In this document: one piece after another, positions 1 to 13,199 of the stretch
Numbering within the stretch: the stretch's first letter is position 1
Layout of the letters: each line of letters opens with the position of its first letter
Program-made: the position numbers and the translations under genes
Notes under the pieces: model-generated
What the model was told of the DNA's origin: nothing
What the model saw: only the letters and a program-made list of their open reading frames with translations
Databases searched by the model: none
NCBI GenBank assembly: GCA_002118135.1
Contig: BDIU01000363.1
Coordinates: 25,171 to 89,170 of the forward strand
Direction: 5' to 3'
Source: Trebouxia sp. TZW2008
Lineage: Eukaryota; Chlorophyta; Trebouxiophyceae; Trebouxiales; Trebouxiaceae
Length of the DNA stretch: 64,000 bases

Positions 1-63
1 TATAGCCCAGAGTGAGCAAGCTCATAAAGCCTTTGACTGCCCACCTGCTGCATTACCGTCTGT

Positions 64-240
64 AAATGCAATGCAATGCTCTGTGACATGCAAATCATAA
101 CAAAGACCGTTGCATACTTATATTTGAATTTGGCTCTATGCTGGTCATAAATGCAGTGCAATGCTCTCCGATGTCCCAAATCACAACGCAAACATGTGCA
201 GGCTCATACTTGGATTTAGCTCTGCGCTTGGGAGGAACAG
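64..240. repeat. Two-copy tandem repeat over a SART1 donor site
   Basis: A segment of about 92 bp ending in the exon 210-405/intron donor occurs twice (about 64-146 and 156-240). Both copies keep a GTATG-type donor on the minus strand (revcomp at 204-209 and 112-117) and the preceding AAATYCAA-like exon end, but have diverged by roughly 25-30%. Confidence 0.6.
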
Positions 241-3200
241 AGGCAGAGACAAGGTCTGAGGTGGAGGCTGTGCCAGCTGGCGCTGAGGCTGCATTGACAC
301 CCATGTGATCTGCTGAGTCAGCAGGGCGCTGAGCATCCTCTTCAGGCTCCCTGAGCTGGATGCTGCGAGCAAACTCTGAAGCCTCTGTGAACTCTATCCC
401 TGACCCTACAGTGCCAAGGATGAAGAGGTCACCACTTGTAGAAGCTTGTCATTGCAAACATGCAATGCTGTTGCCTGTCAGCAGTGGAAGTCAAGCAGGT
501 GGACTGTGCTAGCATACACATCCTCTGCATGACAAGCCTTACCATATTTTCGCAGCAGCTGCCATATTAGCACACACAACTCATTGCAGAAAGCAAAGCT
601 GCCTGACACTGCTTCCCATTGGAACACATCTTTCATCTGAAGAACTTGGCTGACGTCAAAAGTGTTATGCAAAATGTCAGGCCAAAATCTTGGGCTGCCT
701 CTTCAGACAGAGGCTTGCGTCATGATGCCTAATGGTGTAGGCTTTTCGTTTTTCTTGTCTTTTCTTTCTGCACAATGCATGCATATTTCATGCTTTGCAG
801 GCAGGCCACAATGGTGACAGGCAGCTGCTGACCTGCAGTAGGCTCAGGGGCCATGGCCTGCTGGGCCTCCTCCTGCTCCCGCCTGCTGGCCAGCTGCTCA
901 GCAAATGGGTCTGCTGCTCCCTTCTGCTGCTTCTCAGCAGCTTTCCTGGCACGAGCTAGTGACTCATACAGATCATCATCATCCTCACCTGCCAGGAAGA
1001 TGAGTACTGAGCTTGCAAGCAAGTGGCTGACTTTCTGTGCAAGGACGTGCCTCAAAGATGCAGCACGCTTTCAAGAACAATGCCTCAGCGTCAATGCAAC
1101 TGAGATTACCACCACTGTGCAGATTGGCGACGTTCTTGTGATGCATCAAATGCCACCGACGCGACTGTATCAGAGTGCATTCTGCATGTGAATGCCCAGC
1201 TATCAGTACTGACTCGGAATGCTTTGCGCTTACCTATCACCTCATCATCTTGTTTCCGCATTGCCAGGGCAGCATAGTTGGCCTTCTGCAATGCATTGTC
1301 ATACCTGCAGCATGAACGCGGCTGTCGTTAGGAAAAGTCAAGCACGAAAGCACAAAATGCAGCAAACACCCGCAATAGCAGTCAACGTCATTAGAATGAC
1401 ACCCTTGTCACAGACAAGCTGAGCAGGAAATTGACCAATTTGCTCTAGTTGGAGAGCACCTGATCACAGGCACAATGGCTTTCAAGAAATCAGCCCAACA
1501 ATAAGGCTGCTTGACATTTGCGGGAAAAAACCATGGCACAGACAAGCCAAGAAAGAGTCAGAACTGTCTTGGCGCAAAGTCATGACACCAGCTGCAGAGG
1601 ACAGGACACTGCTTCCCTAGCGTGTCAGACCCTGCTGCTGTAAGGGATTGACTACATTATTTGCTGATGCTTGATACTGCTTGGTTTATAATGCTCAATG
1701 CACAGGTCTGCAATGCATAAGAAGCAAGAGCATGAGGAATCCCCGTAAACAAAGCAAGGCGTACTTGGACTGTCGCTGAGCTTCATCAGCAACCTGGGCC
1801 TCTTTGGCCTTGGACTGCCTGTCTCCCAGCTGTTTCCTGGAGCCCAACTCAGAGGTGCCAGCAGCTGCTGCCTCAGCTTCCAGGGCTGCTAGGTCCAGCT
1901 CTGCCCCCTCCTCATCTGCTGCCTTGCGCACACGCACCTTCTTCTTCACCTGGTGTAGCAATTGCAGCCAATGTTGAAAGTTGCTGCTTGACGAAAGGCC
2001 GCAGCTATACAGATGGTAACAGGTCAACAGCAATATCTTGTGCCAGGCTGCAGACAAGCACAACAACAGCAAATTCGGCAAGTTGGGTGCATGCTGTGCA
2101 AGTGCAGCTTGCCGGAGAGGCTTCCGTATGATGTGCACATCTCACTTGTCAAAAAAAAAACATCCCCTTGGATAGCTCAAGACACATGTGTGCGAGAAAG
2201 CGCACCTTCTTTTTAGGCTTGAGAAACTGTGCAGCCTCTTCTGAGGTGTAGTAGTCCTTAGCCTGGTCAAAGCCAGGGCGCTGCCGGTTGTCTGCACTCT
2301 GCAGGCGGGCTCGGATCTCCTCCTGCCGCTGCCTTGCCTCATCATTGATGGCACCTGCAACAATAATCAGGTGGTTGTGAGGCACAGATGGGCACCTGTG
2401 TGAGATTGCCTCATCACTGATGGCACCTGCAACAGCAGTCAAGTTGTTGGTGAGGCCCAGATGGGCACCGTGATGAAAACTTGATCTGCTTTAGACGTAG
2501 TAGTGCCTGTTGGCTGTTGACGCTCTGCCAGCAGCTTTGCATGTCTCTGCTGCTGCCCCAGCTCATTGTTGATGGTCCCTGCACTGGTTGACACGCCTTG
2601 CGTGATGTGCGCAAAGCTTTCACTACCAGGCTTTGCGCTATTTCAGGCATGTCTGCGCTTGTCAGCACCAGACTTCAGCTCAATTACATATTTCAGATCC
2701 TCTAGCTGGCAACATAACTCCAGGCATAGGCAGCAAATAGACTTGCTTGTGCTCCTCAAGGAAGAATTCAGCATGCTTTCTGCATGTGTAGTTCACACGA
2801 GTTTCGACTGTGCTGATTGACTGATCTGCAATAATTGCACCTAGTGAGAAAAATACATGCTTCATGTCATGCCATACTATTGTTGCACTAGCGGTGCAAC
2901 TAAATAGACAGAACATGAACCATGTCTAATTGAGCAGCACCAAGAGCATCCTGTTGCACACAATTGACATGTTTGGCTTGCCCTGCACAGTATGATCTTG
3001 TTTCAAGCAGCCAATGGCAACATCAGGTTGAATGGAAGAATGTTTGACAAACCTTGGTCACCAATAAGCATGCTTGCCTCCTCTTCTTCCTCATCATACT
3101 TGTTTAGCAGTGTCTTCTTAGCGGGTTCCTCTTCAAAGCGGGAGGGGGCCTTCTGCGCCTCCTTGCGTGCCTTGCTGCGCTTCTTCTGCTCAGCCTGCAT

Positions 3201-6200
3201 CACACCAAGAATAGGTCACCGCATGCTGTCAAGTGCAATCAGGACTACATCATACCCACTGTTTCTGGTCACTCCTAGCAGGCTTGTGGAACCTCCCTGG
3301 CAGGTCAGCAGGCATGGTGGTAAACAAGCAACAACCAAACAGCATCATAACCAGGTGTCAAAGGCTATGTACAGGCTGTCACTTGAGGAAAAAGCAGAAG
3401 TCAAGCTGTCTGACTTGCTGTAGAGGGCATTGTATGGCTTTGGTCGGGATTGAGCCATGATCATGTGCAGCCTGAAAGAGCAATGCTCTGGTCAAAAGCC
3501 AACTTATGACATGTGGCATGGATAGAGATGCATGAGTCATCTACTGGCATCCTGCGCAGTGGCTTGCTGCAAGTAGATCACTGTAGATCGCTATGAATGA
3601 CACATACTTAAGCTATGGTAAATGGGTTTCACCAAGTGTTGCATACAGACTCAAGTGGCAAAAACAGGATGCAGATTTTAGACAGACACCTTCTGTGAAG
3701 GCAGTACACTTGCAAGCCAAGCGTTGTGAGTGCTTGCTCAAGAACTGACATAGCCACTTTGAACGCAAACTTATCGTGATACAGCAGCAACGACAAAGTG
3801 GAAAGATGTAAAGAGAAGCCATGGTGTGAACTCTGATCAGAAGTACCCAGGGGAGCTGCAGGCTTGCCTGTGACAGCAAACATGCACATGCAATTTACAA
3901 CCTGACAACTTGAGAGCGTAGTTCAAGTTGCCAGACTGTGCTTAAATTAGCAAGGTGTGTCGGGTTTGCTGCCATGGTTGGTAGTGATTTAGCATCGTCA
4001 AAGCCTCCTATGACATTTGATCAAGCAACAGTGTCACTCGAGCGTTCAATGCAGCATGCAGCACGTCTTGGGCACAACAAGAGAACACGCCACTTTTAAA
4101 GTAAGATAAACTTAGATGCTGTAAAGCACGTAAGCAGCGTCTCAGCACGTGGGCAGGTCATCTTGAATCACCCAGGTAAATTGTAAGCACATTAAATGCA
4201 TGTCTGAGCTCATGATGACAGAAACAATTTTCAAAATAGCGCAGCTGTCGCTCAATGGCTGCAATGCAAGCATGCAGACTGTGCTGCCTGCATTCCAGAC
4301 ACTTCTTGTGCCAGCACACCTTTACCTCTTTTGATTTGCCTTCTTGCTAAAAAGTCAGCAGTGAGCACAAGCACGCTTGGCACACAGACAGGTAGCAGTT
4401 GACTTACTGCTAGGACATTCTCCAGCTCATCTTGGTCCTCATCATCATCTAGGTCCCCCTTCTCATCAAGTATGTTCTTGTCTGCCAGGGTCAGAATCAT
4501 GGTCTCGCCCTCCTGCAGCTCGTCTGCAGTGTGCTTCACCTTCAGCCCCTTCAGGCCCTTCAGTTCAGCCTCCTCATCATCTTCTTCATCCTGCAGTATA
4601 AAAGCAGCAGACATCATGAAGACTGCTCCTGCTGACTACGTATTGTGAACAGGCAGGAGCTATAAATGTGCATGGGCACAAACAAAGATGACGCAAACAG
4701 TGGGGGCAATCTGCAGACATGTTGATGAGAAAGTGTTGGACGGCTGGACAGAGGCCTGAGCTGATGAACAGCAAACAGCAGCCACCACATTGAAATGGAT
4801 AAGGGCACGTGAGCTCCTGAATGCGACATTTGCCACACAATGTAAGCAAGTGCCTTTTACGTTTTGAGCGCAAAACTGATTTGCATCCTAGGACTGGCAT
4901 AGTTTCCTTGAGGTCATGTCATGGCATTTTTGATACAGAGAAGATGCACACCTGTTCTCAATGTGGAAGTCAAGTTGCTGCTCAGCACTAATTCGTATCT
5001 TGCTTGACTTTGTTGGTCTCATCTTGCACAGAACAGAACCAGAGACACATTCATGCAATCAGGTTAATGCAGCCTGCAAGCTGTGCCATTGCTAACAGCA
5101 GCAGTTGGCGCACCTGCTGAGCTTGGCGCAGAGCTGCAGCCAGAGCCTCTTCTCGTGCTGACTCCTTCTCCTCCTCCTCCCTGCTACGAGACTTAGTCAC
5201 CCATTTGGCCAGGTCATCAATGTCATCATCTGCTTCCCCGAGAGTCTTGGTCTTTCTGAGTGCCTCCTCCAACTTCCGCCTCTCCTTCTTCCTGTACAAG
5301 TAAGAAGTGATTTGATAAACACACTCAACTTTTGATGGGCATGCTGAGAACACTTGAAAAAGATGAGTGAACGTCTAGTCTGTTCAGTGCAAAGGGAAAA
5401 ATGGCTTTCAGACAGCATTGTCAGTGCAACCTCAGAAAAGTCTGCAGACTAAGAACACCAAAAAGGCGTAATCATCACTTTCTTGTTGTGCCATTGGCAT
5501 TGCAGTGTCCGATCTGGTGTGGGCGCCAAAAACACTACAAATGCCCCAAGTGAGAATTGCCTCTCAGGTTGCGCACGAAGCAAAGTAACTGATTTGTCAC
5601 AGCATCTGTCAGTTGCTAAATCAACATCAGGCAGCTCAATTGATCTTCCCTGGTCTCAGCACAAACTGGACTTGGACATGGCATATTGCACATGACACCA
5701 ATATACCATGTTCAAGCACAAGCAAACAGAAAGTGCCTTACTTCTGGACTTTCTCCAGCAAAGCAGCAGTTTGCGCCTCTTTCTCCTGTTCTGCTTGCAG
5801 CTTCTGCCTCGCCTCAAACTCCTTGCGCTTTGTGTCAGCACTGTTCATCATGGACAGAGGCTTCAATCCCAGAGATATCCTTACCCTGTGCAGCAGCAGC
5901 AGCTTGTTAGGTGCCTTGTTGTACAGCTGGCATTTCATGCAACATGTGCAACGCCTGCATGGACACATACCTGTTGGTTTCTTCAATTGACATTGAGACC
6001 TCTCCGCCAGATTCTTGAACTTGCGCTTTAATTTCTGCTACCTCTGCTGTGGCTGGTGCTGCTGGTGCTGCATCTTCAGGTGTGTCAGGAGCATTGCTTG
6101 GCATAGCTGCCTCTGCTTCAGAATCTCGACGATAACTTTGCTCAAATGCAAAGTCGTCATTTGCATGCCTGCGACTTCTGTCTGTGTGTCTATCACCCCT

Positions 6201-6467
6201 GGCTTGAAGCTGATCTCTAGGTCTGCTGTCGGGGTCGCCCTGGTCTTCTCCGTCCCTATCAGTTCTTCGACCACTGTCTCTGTCAGCATGACGTCTATCT
6301 GTTTCTCTTGCCGGCTCCCTTTCTCTGTCTCTATCCCGGTGATTGTGTCGGCTTACTTCACGATCTTTATCTTTGTGCCTATCTCGGTCACGGTCGCGCT
6401 CCTTGTGCTTGTGTTTGTGCTTATGCTCCTTTCTGTCAGAGCGATGCTCTTCGTTTTCAGCTGCCAT
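210..6467 (-). CDS. SART1: SART1/SNU66 (plant DOT2) U4/U6.U5 tri-snRNP protein, C-terminus beyond left edge
   Basis: Pre-mRNA splicing factor of the U4/U6.U5 tri-snRNP (nucleus). Exons on the minus strand: 5971-6467, 5742-5885, 5114-5291, 4408-4590, 3053-3194, 2206-2354, 1765-1949, 1234-1304, 833-988 and 210-405 (upper end could be 399). All phases agree. The start codon at 6465-6467 opens an Arg/Asp/Lys/His-rich RS-like N-terminus. Family landmarks follow in order: SIEETNR..SLGLKPL across exons 1-2, KTLGEADDD, EGETMILTLADK, LLNKYDEE, QAKDYYTSEEAAQFLKPKKK, DLAALEAEA, DDDDLYESLARARK and FTEASEFARSIQ. These match human SART1 and Arabidopsis DOT2 as I remember them. About 630 residues are visible, so only the C-terminal part is missing. 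Transcribed away from the reductase gene. Introns carry copies of their own splice junctions (64-240 and 2336-2578). Confidence 0.9.
2336..2578. repeat. Three copies of a SART1 exon start and acceptor
   Basis: The acceptor plus first codons of the exon starting at 2354 (GCCATCAATGATGA on the minus strand) recur with exon-like starts at 2426 and 2578. All three follow TGCAG and keep the same codon phase. The outermost copy stays open for about 30 codons with similar chemistry (Gln/Arg-rich), so it could be a decayed or alternative exon. Confidence 0.6.
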
Positions 6468-6594
6468 TCTCAACGACACCCAGCTGAGTTTGCAGCGACA
6501 AACCCACACACACAGCTGCTACAGCTTACAACATATTAGTCACCGCAGACGAGAAGAGCGGTCGCTTCACGCCATCGATGCCCCTCGGCGATTC
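6468..6594. promoter_or_regulatory. Bidirectional promoter region SART1 / reductase
   Basis: Only 127 bp separate the divergent start codons of SART1 (minus) and the reductase (plus), so both 5' UTRs and core promoters must lie here or overlap the coding ends. No TATA box is evident. Inferred from layout. Confidence 0.5.
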
Positions 6595-9153
6595 ATGCTC
6601 ATGGCAATGCCATTGATCTTGTCGTCTGCTTTGCCAGTCCAGCATTCGTGCGCGAGATCAAGGCCTGACCCACCCGCTGTTCGACAGCGCATCCCCCTTG
6701 TCCTGTCGATCACGCATATCAGCAAACGCCGGTCGGCTTCGCAGTGTCGACCTGCGCCAAGCCAGCACAAGCCTTTTCAGCGAGAGAGCTTGAGGTGTCT
6801 GGCGCAAGCGAGCAGCTCAGACGCAATGAAGGTTGGCTTTGTCGGAGTCGGAATCATGGGATTGGCCATGGTATGGGTCCAGATTTTCAGCACATATGGA
6901 TTCTTTCGATGAGCAACGTTCAGAAGTACGGAGCAGCTCTGTCTGCTGCCTGCAGGCCGACAATTTGATCAAAGCTGGATACGACCTGACCGTCTGGAAC
7001 AGAAATCCAGACAAATGCAAACCTCTGCAGGAGAAAGGGGCCAAGGCAGGTCATTGCAGCATGCTAAGCACACTTGCCAGCTCCCCCGTCAGCAAACTGC
7101 CGCCACTCTTTTGCTATAGTGTTTAAGAGCCACTGCAATGCTGTGCTGGCAAGATGACCTTCTTCTGCTGATGCAGCAACTCCGCAAACATCCGCTTGCT
7201 GCAGGTGGCACAAACTGCAAAGGCAGTAGCTGAACAGTGCGACGTGACTGTAGCCATGCTAGCAGATCCTCAAGCAGCAGAAGTGGTTGCCACGGGAGCA
7301 GATGGCATTGCAGCTGGCATGCGTGAAGGTGCTGATTGCATGACATGATGACATGCGCTGTCATCGACAGCTCACAATTGAGTGGCCATTATGTACAGCT
7401 GACCTGCGTTTAACCACAAGGTGTCCTGCAATCTTTCTGTGAAGCAACTTTGCTGCTGGCTGGAAGAGGCTCATACATGGTTGATCAATTGCAGGCAAAG
7501 GCTATGTGGATGTCTCCACTGTGGATGCTGGCACTGCCCAAAAGATCAGCAAGGTATGTTTCTGCCATCACCAAGGTGATACTGTGCATTTCTATCACAC
7601 TCTGCCAGATGAGATGGTGCCAATCAATTTCTGAGCCAGCAAACAAATGTGCATGATAGGGCCAGCACTGAGAAGAGCAGCACATCAGACAAGACAGTGT
7701 TCATTGATGACTGAGGTTGCAAACAGCTGTCACAATAGAGTTGTCACGCTGCTTCATCAATTGAGAACACCAAAACTGTCTGAGTTGCAGGCCATCAAGG
7801 GCACTGGTGCTACATACCTAGAAGCTCCTGTATCCGGGTCCAAGCAGCCTGCAGAGAAGGGCCAGCTCATTTTCCTTTGCGGTGGTGACAAGGACTTGTA
7901 TGACAAGGCTACACCTCTGCTGAAGGTCATGGGCAAGGCCCAGTTCTTCCTTGGCGAGGTGACTGCTGCACACCTTTAGGGGCTTTTCTTGTCATGACAA
8001 CACAAGCAAGACTGCACCAGCTTGCACATGCTTCAGAATTGTGGTTGTGAATTGACAGGAGACTTGTGTTGAGGCAGTATCACATTGCCATGCCAGTTGC
8101 ATGAAGGCAACCTGTTGGCCTGTTGCGCAAGGGACAAGCTGCCTCAATCAGGCTGGCAGAGTTGCACAACCTTTTTTGAGCTGCAGCAATTGTCATTCTG
8201 CAGCATGTCTTAGCCATTGGCACTAGCCCACATACCTTGCAAGCGCTCTTCAAAATCACTTCACAAAGGGATCAATAGTCCTTGACAAAAGGATCATCCT
8301 CTGAAGCGCAGTGTTTGCTGTTGGCAGGTGGGCAATGGGGCCAACATGAAGCTGGTGGTGAACATGGTGATGGGCACCATGATGACCACCCTTGGAGAGG
8401 GCCTCACCTTGGCACAGAAGTCTGGCCTCAGTCAAGAGCAGCTGATTGAGGTGCTGGGTCTGGGTGTGATGGCCAATGGCATGTTCAGCATGAAGGTCAG
8501 TTGATCGACACCCTTGCAAATCCAAGCTTGAGATTGCTGATGACACATAGAAAGTCTGGTGCTGTCTGCTTACATGGGTGACCCTGCGCCCGCCTTGCAT
8601 TGTGTCATGCAGTCTCTTGGACGCTGTCATAACAAGGCATAGAACAGCACTGCAGGGCTGTTTTGGTTTTGCAGGGTCCCAGTATGACGCAGCACAAGTA
8701 CCCAACTGCATTCCCTTTGAAGCATCAACAGAAGGACTTGCGGCTGGCACTTGAGCTGGCGCACGAGCATGGCCAGGAGCTACCGACTGCATCAGCAGCC
8801 AACAGACTATATGAGCAGGTGTGACACATGCTCACCCTGCTTCAGCCACCAACAAGTGCTTATGGAAAGCGCTTTTTGCACTAGGCTGACGTTGCTTGAA
8901 ATGCTGACCCTTATTGAAGCGGCTGCATGATCTTGATTGGGCATTTGCAAGCCAGGCATTGATGGTCAGGACAACAGCATTTCTCACAGCTGTGTTTCCC
9001 ATGATGTTTCTCAACAGCAAAGTTTTTCTGATGTTGTGGGCAGGCTGACTTTGTGACAACATGCTGGATGCGCTGCAGGCAAAGCAAATGGACAAGGGCG
9101 ATGACGATTTCAGTGCTGTTCTGGAAGCTATCATTGCACAGAGCAAGCACTGA
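6595..9153 (+). CDS. GLYR: Glyoxylate / succinic semialdehyde reductase, organelle-targeted
   Basis: NADPH-dependent enzyme of the beta-hydroxyacid dehydrogenase family. It reduces glyoxylate to glycolate and succinic semialdehyde to gamma-hydroxybutyrate. Exons: 6595-6870, 6956-7045, 7205-7328, 7495-7553, 7791-7958, 8328-8495, 8675-8818, 9079-9153; 367 aa. Residues 1-77 (from ATG 6595) are Arg/Ser-rich with few acids, as in a plastid or mitochondrial transit peptide. The mature part opens at ATG 6826 with MKVGFVGVGIMGLAM (Rossmann GxGxMGxxM). Then come TVWNRNPDKC, VAMLADPQ, VDVSTVDAGT, EAPVSGSKQPAEKGQL, GNGANMK (catalytic Lys about 247) and FPLKHQQKDLRLA. The set is closest to plant GLYR1/2 rather than 3-hydroxyisobutyrate dehydrogenase. 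The second intron uses a GC donor (AAG|GCAGGT at 7046). Initiation at 6826 would give a cytosolic form. Confidence 0.92.
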
Positions 9154-9522
9154 CAGCGGCTACGCTAAGACCTCACGCATTGAGACTGGCATCATGCTTG
9201 CAAGCAATGCTGGACACTAAAACTTGTACTGCAGCTGCAATGATTGCAAGGCCACTCTAGCCAAATGCAACTTGAATGGGGTTCAAGTGGATGTGCAGGT
9301 CTGACGCAATACATCTTGCAGCCCTGATAGCTCTGAAAGTATTGTTGCACGCTCCTGGCAAATGCTGTCTGGAGTAAATGCATGCAGAAATTCGTAATGA
9401 TCTGCAGTCAGGTGCTGTTTATGCTGCCCCATAGTTTATTTTGATTCAAACATGACATGAAGTAAGTGACAGTAATATTACGTCAACAGTTGATCAATGA
9501 CTAGTCAACGGGCAATGTATGT
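9154..9522. other. Tail-to-tail intergenic region
   Basis: Lies between the reductase stop codon and the stop of the minus-strand coiled-coil gene. It should hold both 3' UTRs. No ORF with family resemblance and no TGTAA signal was seen. Confidence 0.5.
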
Positions 9523-12500
9523 TCACTTTGCGTGGATGAGTTCGACATTGATGTCCTCAGGATACTTTCCCGCAAAGCCCATGCAGACTGCTGAGAAGCG
9601 TGCAGCTGATGGTGCAGCGTGTTGATTTCTGCCACATCTCTCAAACACATGCTCTCTAGTGCATGCACCCTGCATGCCACACACTTGCTTGCTGAGCTGC
9701 AGCTGCCACAAAAGGCAGCCGAAACTTTGACACTGCATGGTCATGACTGTACTGTATAGCAGCTTGTTGCGTAGAAAACACGCAATATGCTGCAAGCTGC
9801 TTGCATGCAATGCGGCTATGTTGCGCATCAGCAATGCGCAAGCAACATGACTGCTTCTCACCTTCTCAACTCAACCTGTAATGATCGCATGACAGACACT
9901 TCAGCTTCACCAGCAGCAGCTGCTGATGCCTTAGCAGCAGCTTGGTCCCTCAGCAACCGAGCATTGCAACAAGCGTCTGCTGTCTTTGTGTCTGCCTCCT
10001 GCATCATCATGCTTGCATGAGCTGAAGCCAAGCACAAAATGACAAAATGGGCACAAGCTGTGAGCACTGGCTATCATTCATGGCTGCAAACGCTACAGCA
10101 TGTCCAGCTTTAAGTTTGACTGCAGCGCTCACCAGGCAGTGCAAAGCAAACTCAAGTGCATGCAAGTTTATTATCTTGTGTGTTTTGCACCAAAATGGTC
10201 ACACTAGCTTCTGCTTAGTAATGCAAACTGATACAATTCAGTCTGCATTCGGTCACTGACCTGATTGGCAGAGACAGCTGCATCTGCTGTGTGCAGACAC
10301 AGAGACACGCTTTGGCCTCTAGGCTGCAGCATGCAGTCCAATCTGTTGCTGCTCTGCATCACAACCAAGATAGTTTCAGACCTATATTGCTGCTGCTGCT
10401 GGTGCTGCTGCTCATTTTGCTTGCAGAAGCATGCTGGTGATGCAGCATGTAAGCTTATGTCAAATTGCAGGGATGCTGCCTTGCATGAGATCAGACAACT
10501 GCAGCATGTGCAGTTGAAAACCAAACCAATTGCAGCATTACGCAAGGTAGTACCAGTATGCAGATGAACAGCAGCAGTACCTGCGCTTCTTGTTGTGCGA
10601 CAAGAATGCGGGCATGTAGCTGCACAATAGTGGCTTGTTGGTCACTGCAGCGCCTGTGAGCCTCCACCAGCTGATGCCTCACTTCTCCAATCTGCGACGT
10701 GAGCTTGCAATCAGTCTGTGTTTGATTTGCAGGATGTGAGACGAGAGATTGCCTAACATCATGCTCTTTGGTTACGATAAGGATTCAAACCGTTGGGGTC
10801 GGCCGAGGAAGATCTGGACCAACATTGTTCTTCTGATTTCAACAGTTGAACAGCAACTGTCCTTACCATGATGCTCTGAACAGGCCAGCCTGGCAAGATA
10901 AGACCTGGGCCACACACCTTCAGCACATGTGCTGGAATGTGTCATTGTTATCATCATTAGTCTTGGATCCAACCAATTTGACCAGCAGCAATAGGACTTA
11001 GATGAGCAAGCATCCAAGTCTTGTGACATTGTGGCGACAGACTATAGCAGCTGAAGCTGACTGTCGTGTTGTTGTAAAGCAGTGTTGTAAGCCTTGGGAC
11101 CTTGTCGTGATGTCTGACGCATCTTATGGCACAGGCACAGTAAACTGCATCAGCAAGTACTGAGTGTGTATGTCAGACAATGATACCTGTGACAGGCCAA
11201 TATGCAGATTGCATTTCTTGGTCTCATCACATGTCTGTAGAGCCTTCATGCCAGCCATGGCAGCATCCCGCTCACACTGTGCGGCTGTCAGCTCAGATTG
11301 AAGTGACTGCACTTGCTGCTCAAGGCTGTGCTGGCATGCTGTGCTTTGCACCAGCTGCTCAGCAGATGAGCTCTGCAGTGCTTGCTGGCGTGCCTGTAAG
11401 CTGTGGTAGGCCTCAGCACCAGCAGCATCACTAATCTCTGCAATGATACACACTGTCAAGCAGCTTCAATTGCTAGTGATCACTTGAAACCAATTTTGAC
11501 ATGGTCTGAGGCGCAGGCGCAGACAGAATGAGTACTTGAGAAGGGGTCAGTGTCTCTGAGACATTGATTACCTTGCGCTATTTGAGGCACATGTTGCTGT
11601 GTTTCTGATGCCCTGCTTGATTCAAAAGCATGCCTTCTGCAGCGCTTGCATGCCAACTTGATTTTGCTTTCACTATATTTTTCTGCTTTCATCCGTGTTG
11701 TTAGTATTTACTGGGAGCATGCAACATAGTGCAACAAAGGCAGGGCATTGAGACGTGCTGAGGGGGGGTCACCGTGGCTCTCGCACACCTGCCGCAGCTG
11801 CTGGCAAGCATGAGCAAGATCAGCTTGTAGACGCTGCTTCTCTTCTAGCCACCTTGCCTTGGCCTGGTCATGGGTGTGAGCTGCTGACCTGCACATCACC
11901 TGCTGCCTGGTGTGATATTGACTGAAGACAGCCCTCTGTTGCTTACCCTGGTGCATTTTGGTGCTTCCTTTGACTGGCACAGGAAGCAAATGCAAGCAGA
12001 GGCAGGCGTCTGTAGTGTAGCTGACAAAACCTCACAGTTGCTGAGCCAACTTCTGACTGACGTAATATACATGCAGGCAGGGGAGGTGTCAACCTCAGGA
12101 CATGATGAAGACATTCTCATCAAGACAAAGATGCTGTAGTACAAACTATAACTGGCAGGCGCTGTTTGCACCTGCTTGCAAAGAGATGTCAGGTGAAAAG
12201 CTCTACCTGGCATGCTGCTGAAGGCCTGTGTTCTGAACATGAAGTTCTGACAGTTGCCGCTCACTGTGCTTGCTTTTGTCTTTGAGAAGCATCACTTGTC
12301 TTTTAGCTGACGACAGCTTGCTGCCTCTATCTTCAGACTCTGACTACATGGCGATAAACCTCTTGTCAAGCATTTGACCTTGCGTGGTTCAGCAGCAAAG
12401 CAATAGAGTGGTGCATGACAGGTTGCTGCTCACCTTGAGGGACAGCAAAACATCTGTCATGTCATCTTGGGCTTTTTGCAGTTTGTCTAGCGAATGTGTT

Positions 12501-13199
12501 TGAGCTTTCAGACTGCTCCTGAGTCTGTACATGCAGCAGCAGTTCAGCATGCAGAGAGACGTTGCAAGCAGCCTATCAGAGATGTCAGCTGTACAGACCA
12601 ATGTTGAGCAGCACAAGGTGATGCAGTGAAGCTGACCGGAAATGCCCTGGTATGCTTGCAGCTTGCGTAAGCAGTCCAAGGTTGCAATGCTGAGCTGCAT
12701 TCGCACGGGATTTGATTGCATTGGGTACCTTTGCTGCTCCTGTTGTGCAGAAGCGAGTTGAACTTGCAGCTCATCTGCTCTTTGCTTGTCTGTTGCCGCA
12801 GCATGTTCTGCCTGCTGCTGTGCTGATTTAGCAGAGCCAAGCTTCTGCTCATGGCTGGCTTTTTGCGTCTAGAACAGCATAATGCAAACTGTTGAACGCG
12901 TGCAATGAGGAACGGTTCAGCCTATGCTTGCTGTTAGCCATAGGACTCTGACAGCATACCTGGAGGTCTTGTACAAGATGCCCTAACAGCTGATTCTCGG
13001 CCTGCACGTCCCTGAGCTTGTCTTCTAACTGCATCGTTCACAACATTGCGTAAGCGGAATGTTACATGATGCGTCAGGACAGTTGCAGGCTACTGACCTC
13101 CAGAAGGAGGACGGAATTACAACGGTATTCGAGCCCCGAGTATCCATGCAAGCCTTTACAAGGCTGTTTGCTTTCTAAGTTCTTGATCACGCCTGGCAT
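9523..13199 (-). CDS. Unrecognised coiled-coil protein
   Basis: I do not recognise this family. Ten minus-strand exons join with matching phases into a 427-aa protein: 13098-13199, 12960-13028, 12729-12868, 12434-12524, 12207-12343, 11773-11888, 11187-11437, 10581-10715, 9862-9998, 9523-9628. The start at 13197-13199 opens a compact, non-coiled N-terminal motif (MPGVIKNLESK, then GLHGYSGLEYR) that looks conserved. From about residue 35 nearly everything is Gln/Glu/Lys/Ala-rich heptad coil (for example AENQLLGHLVQDLQ, LKAQTHSLDKLQKAQDDM, LQSELTAAQCERDAAM, LLRDQAAAKASAAAAGEAE). The last 35 residues are not coiled. The last donor (GTGAGA at 9856-9861) was chosen because it alone keeps phase; a more coil-like frame of the last exon exists but is out of phase. 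Likely structural or cytoskeletal, which is an inference from composition. Confidence 0.7.

Noticed and set aside
5907..6539. Plus-strand frame of 174 codons opposite SART1 exon 1
   Set aside because: Mirror of the Arg/Asp-rich repeat on the minus strand; no independent start context or family resemblance.
10780..10810. GGATTCAAACC stretch as a tRNA T-arm
   Set aside because: No acceptor or anticodon stem could be built around it.
11896..12139. Possible extra microexons of the coiled-coil gene
   Set aside because: Exons 12207-12343 and 11773-11888 already join in phase, so none is needed.
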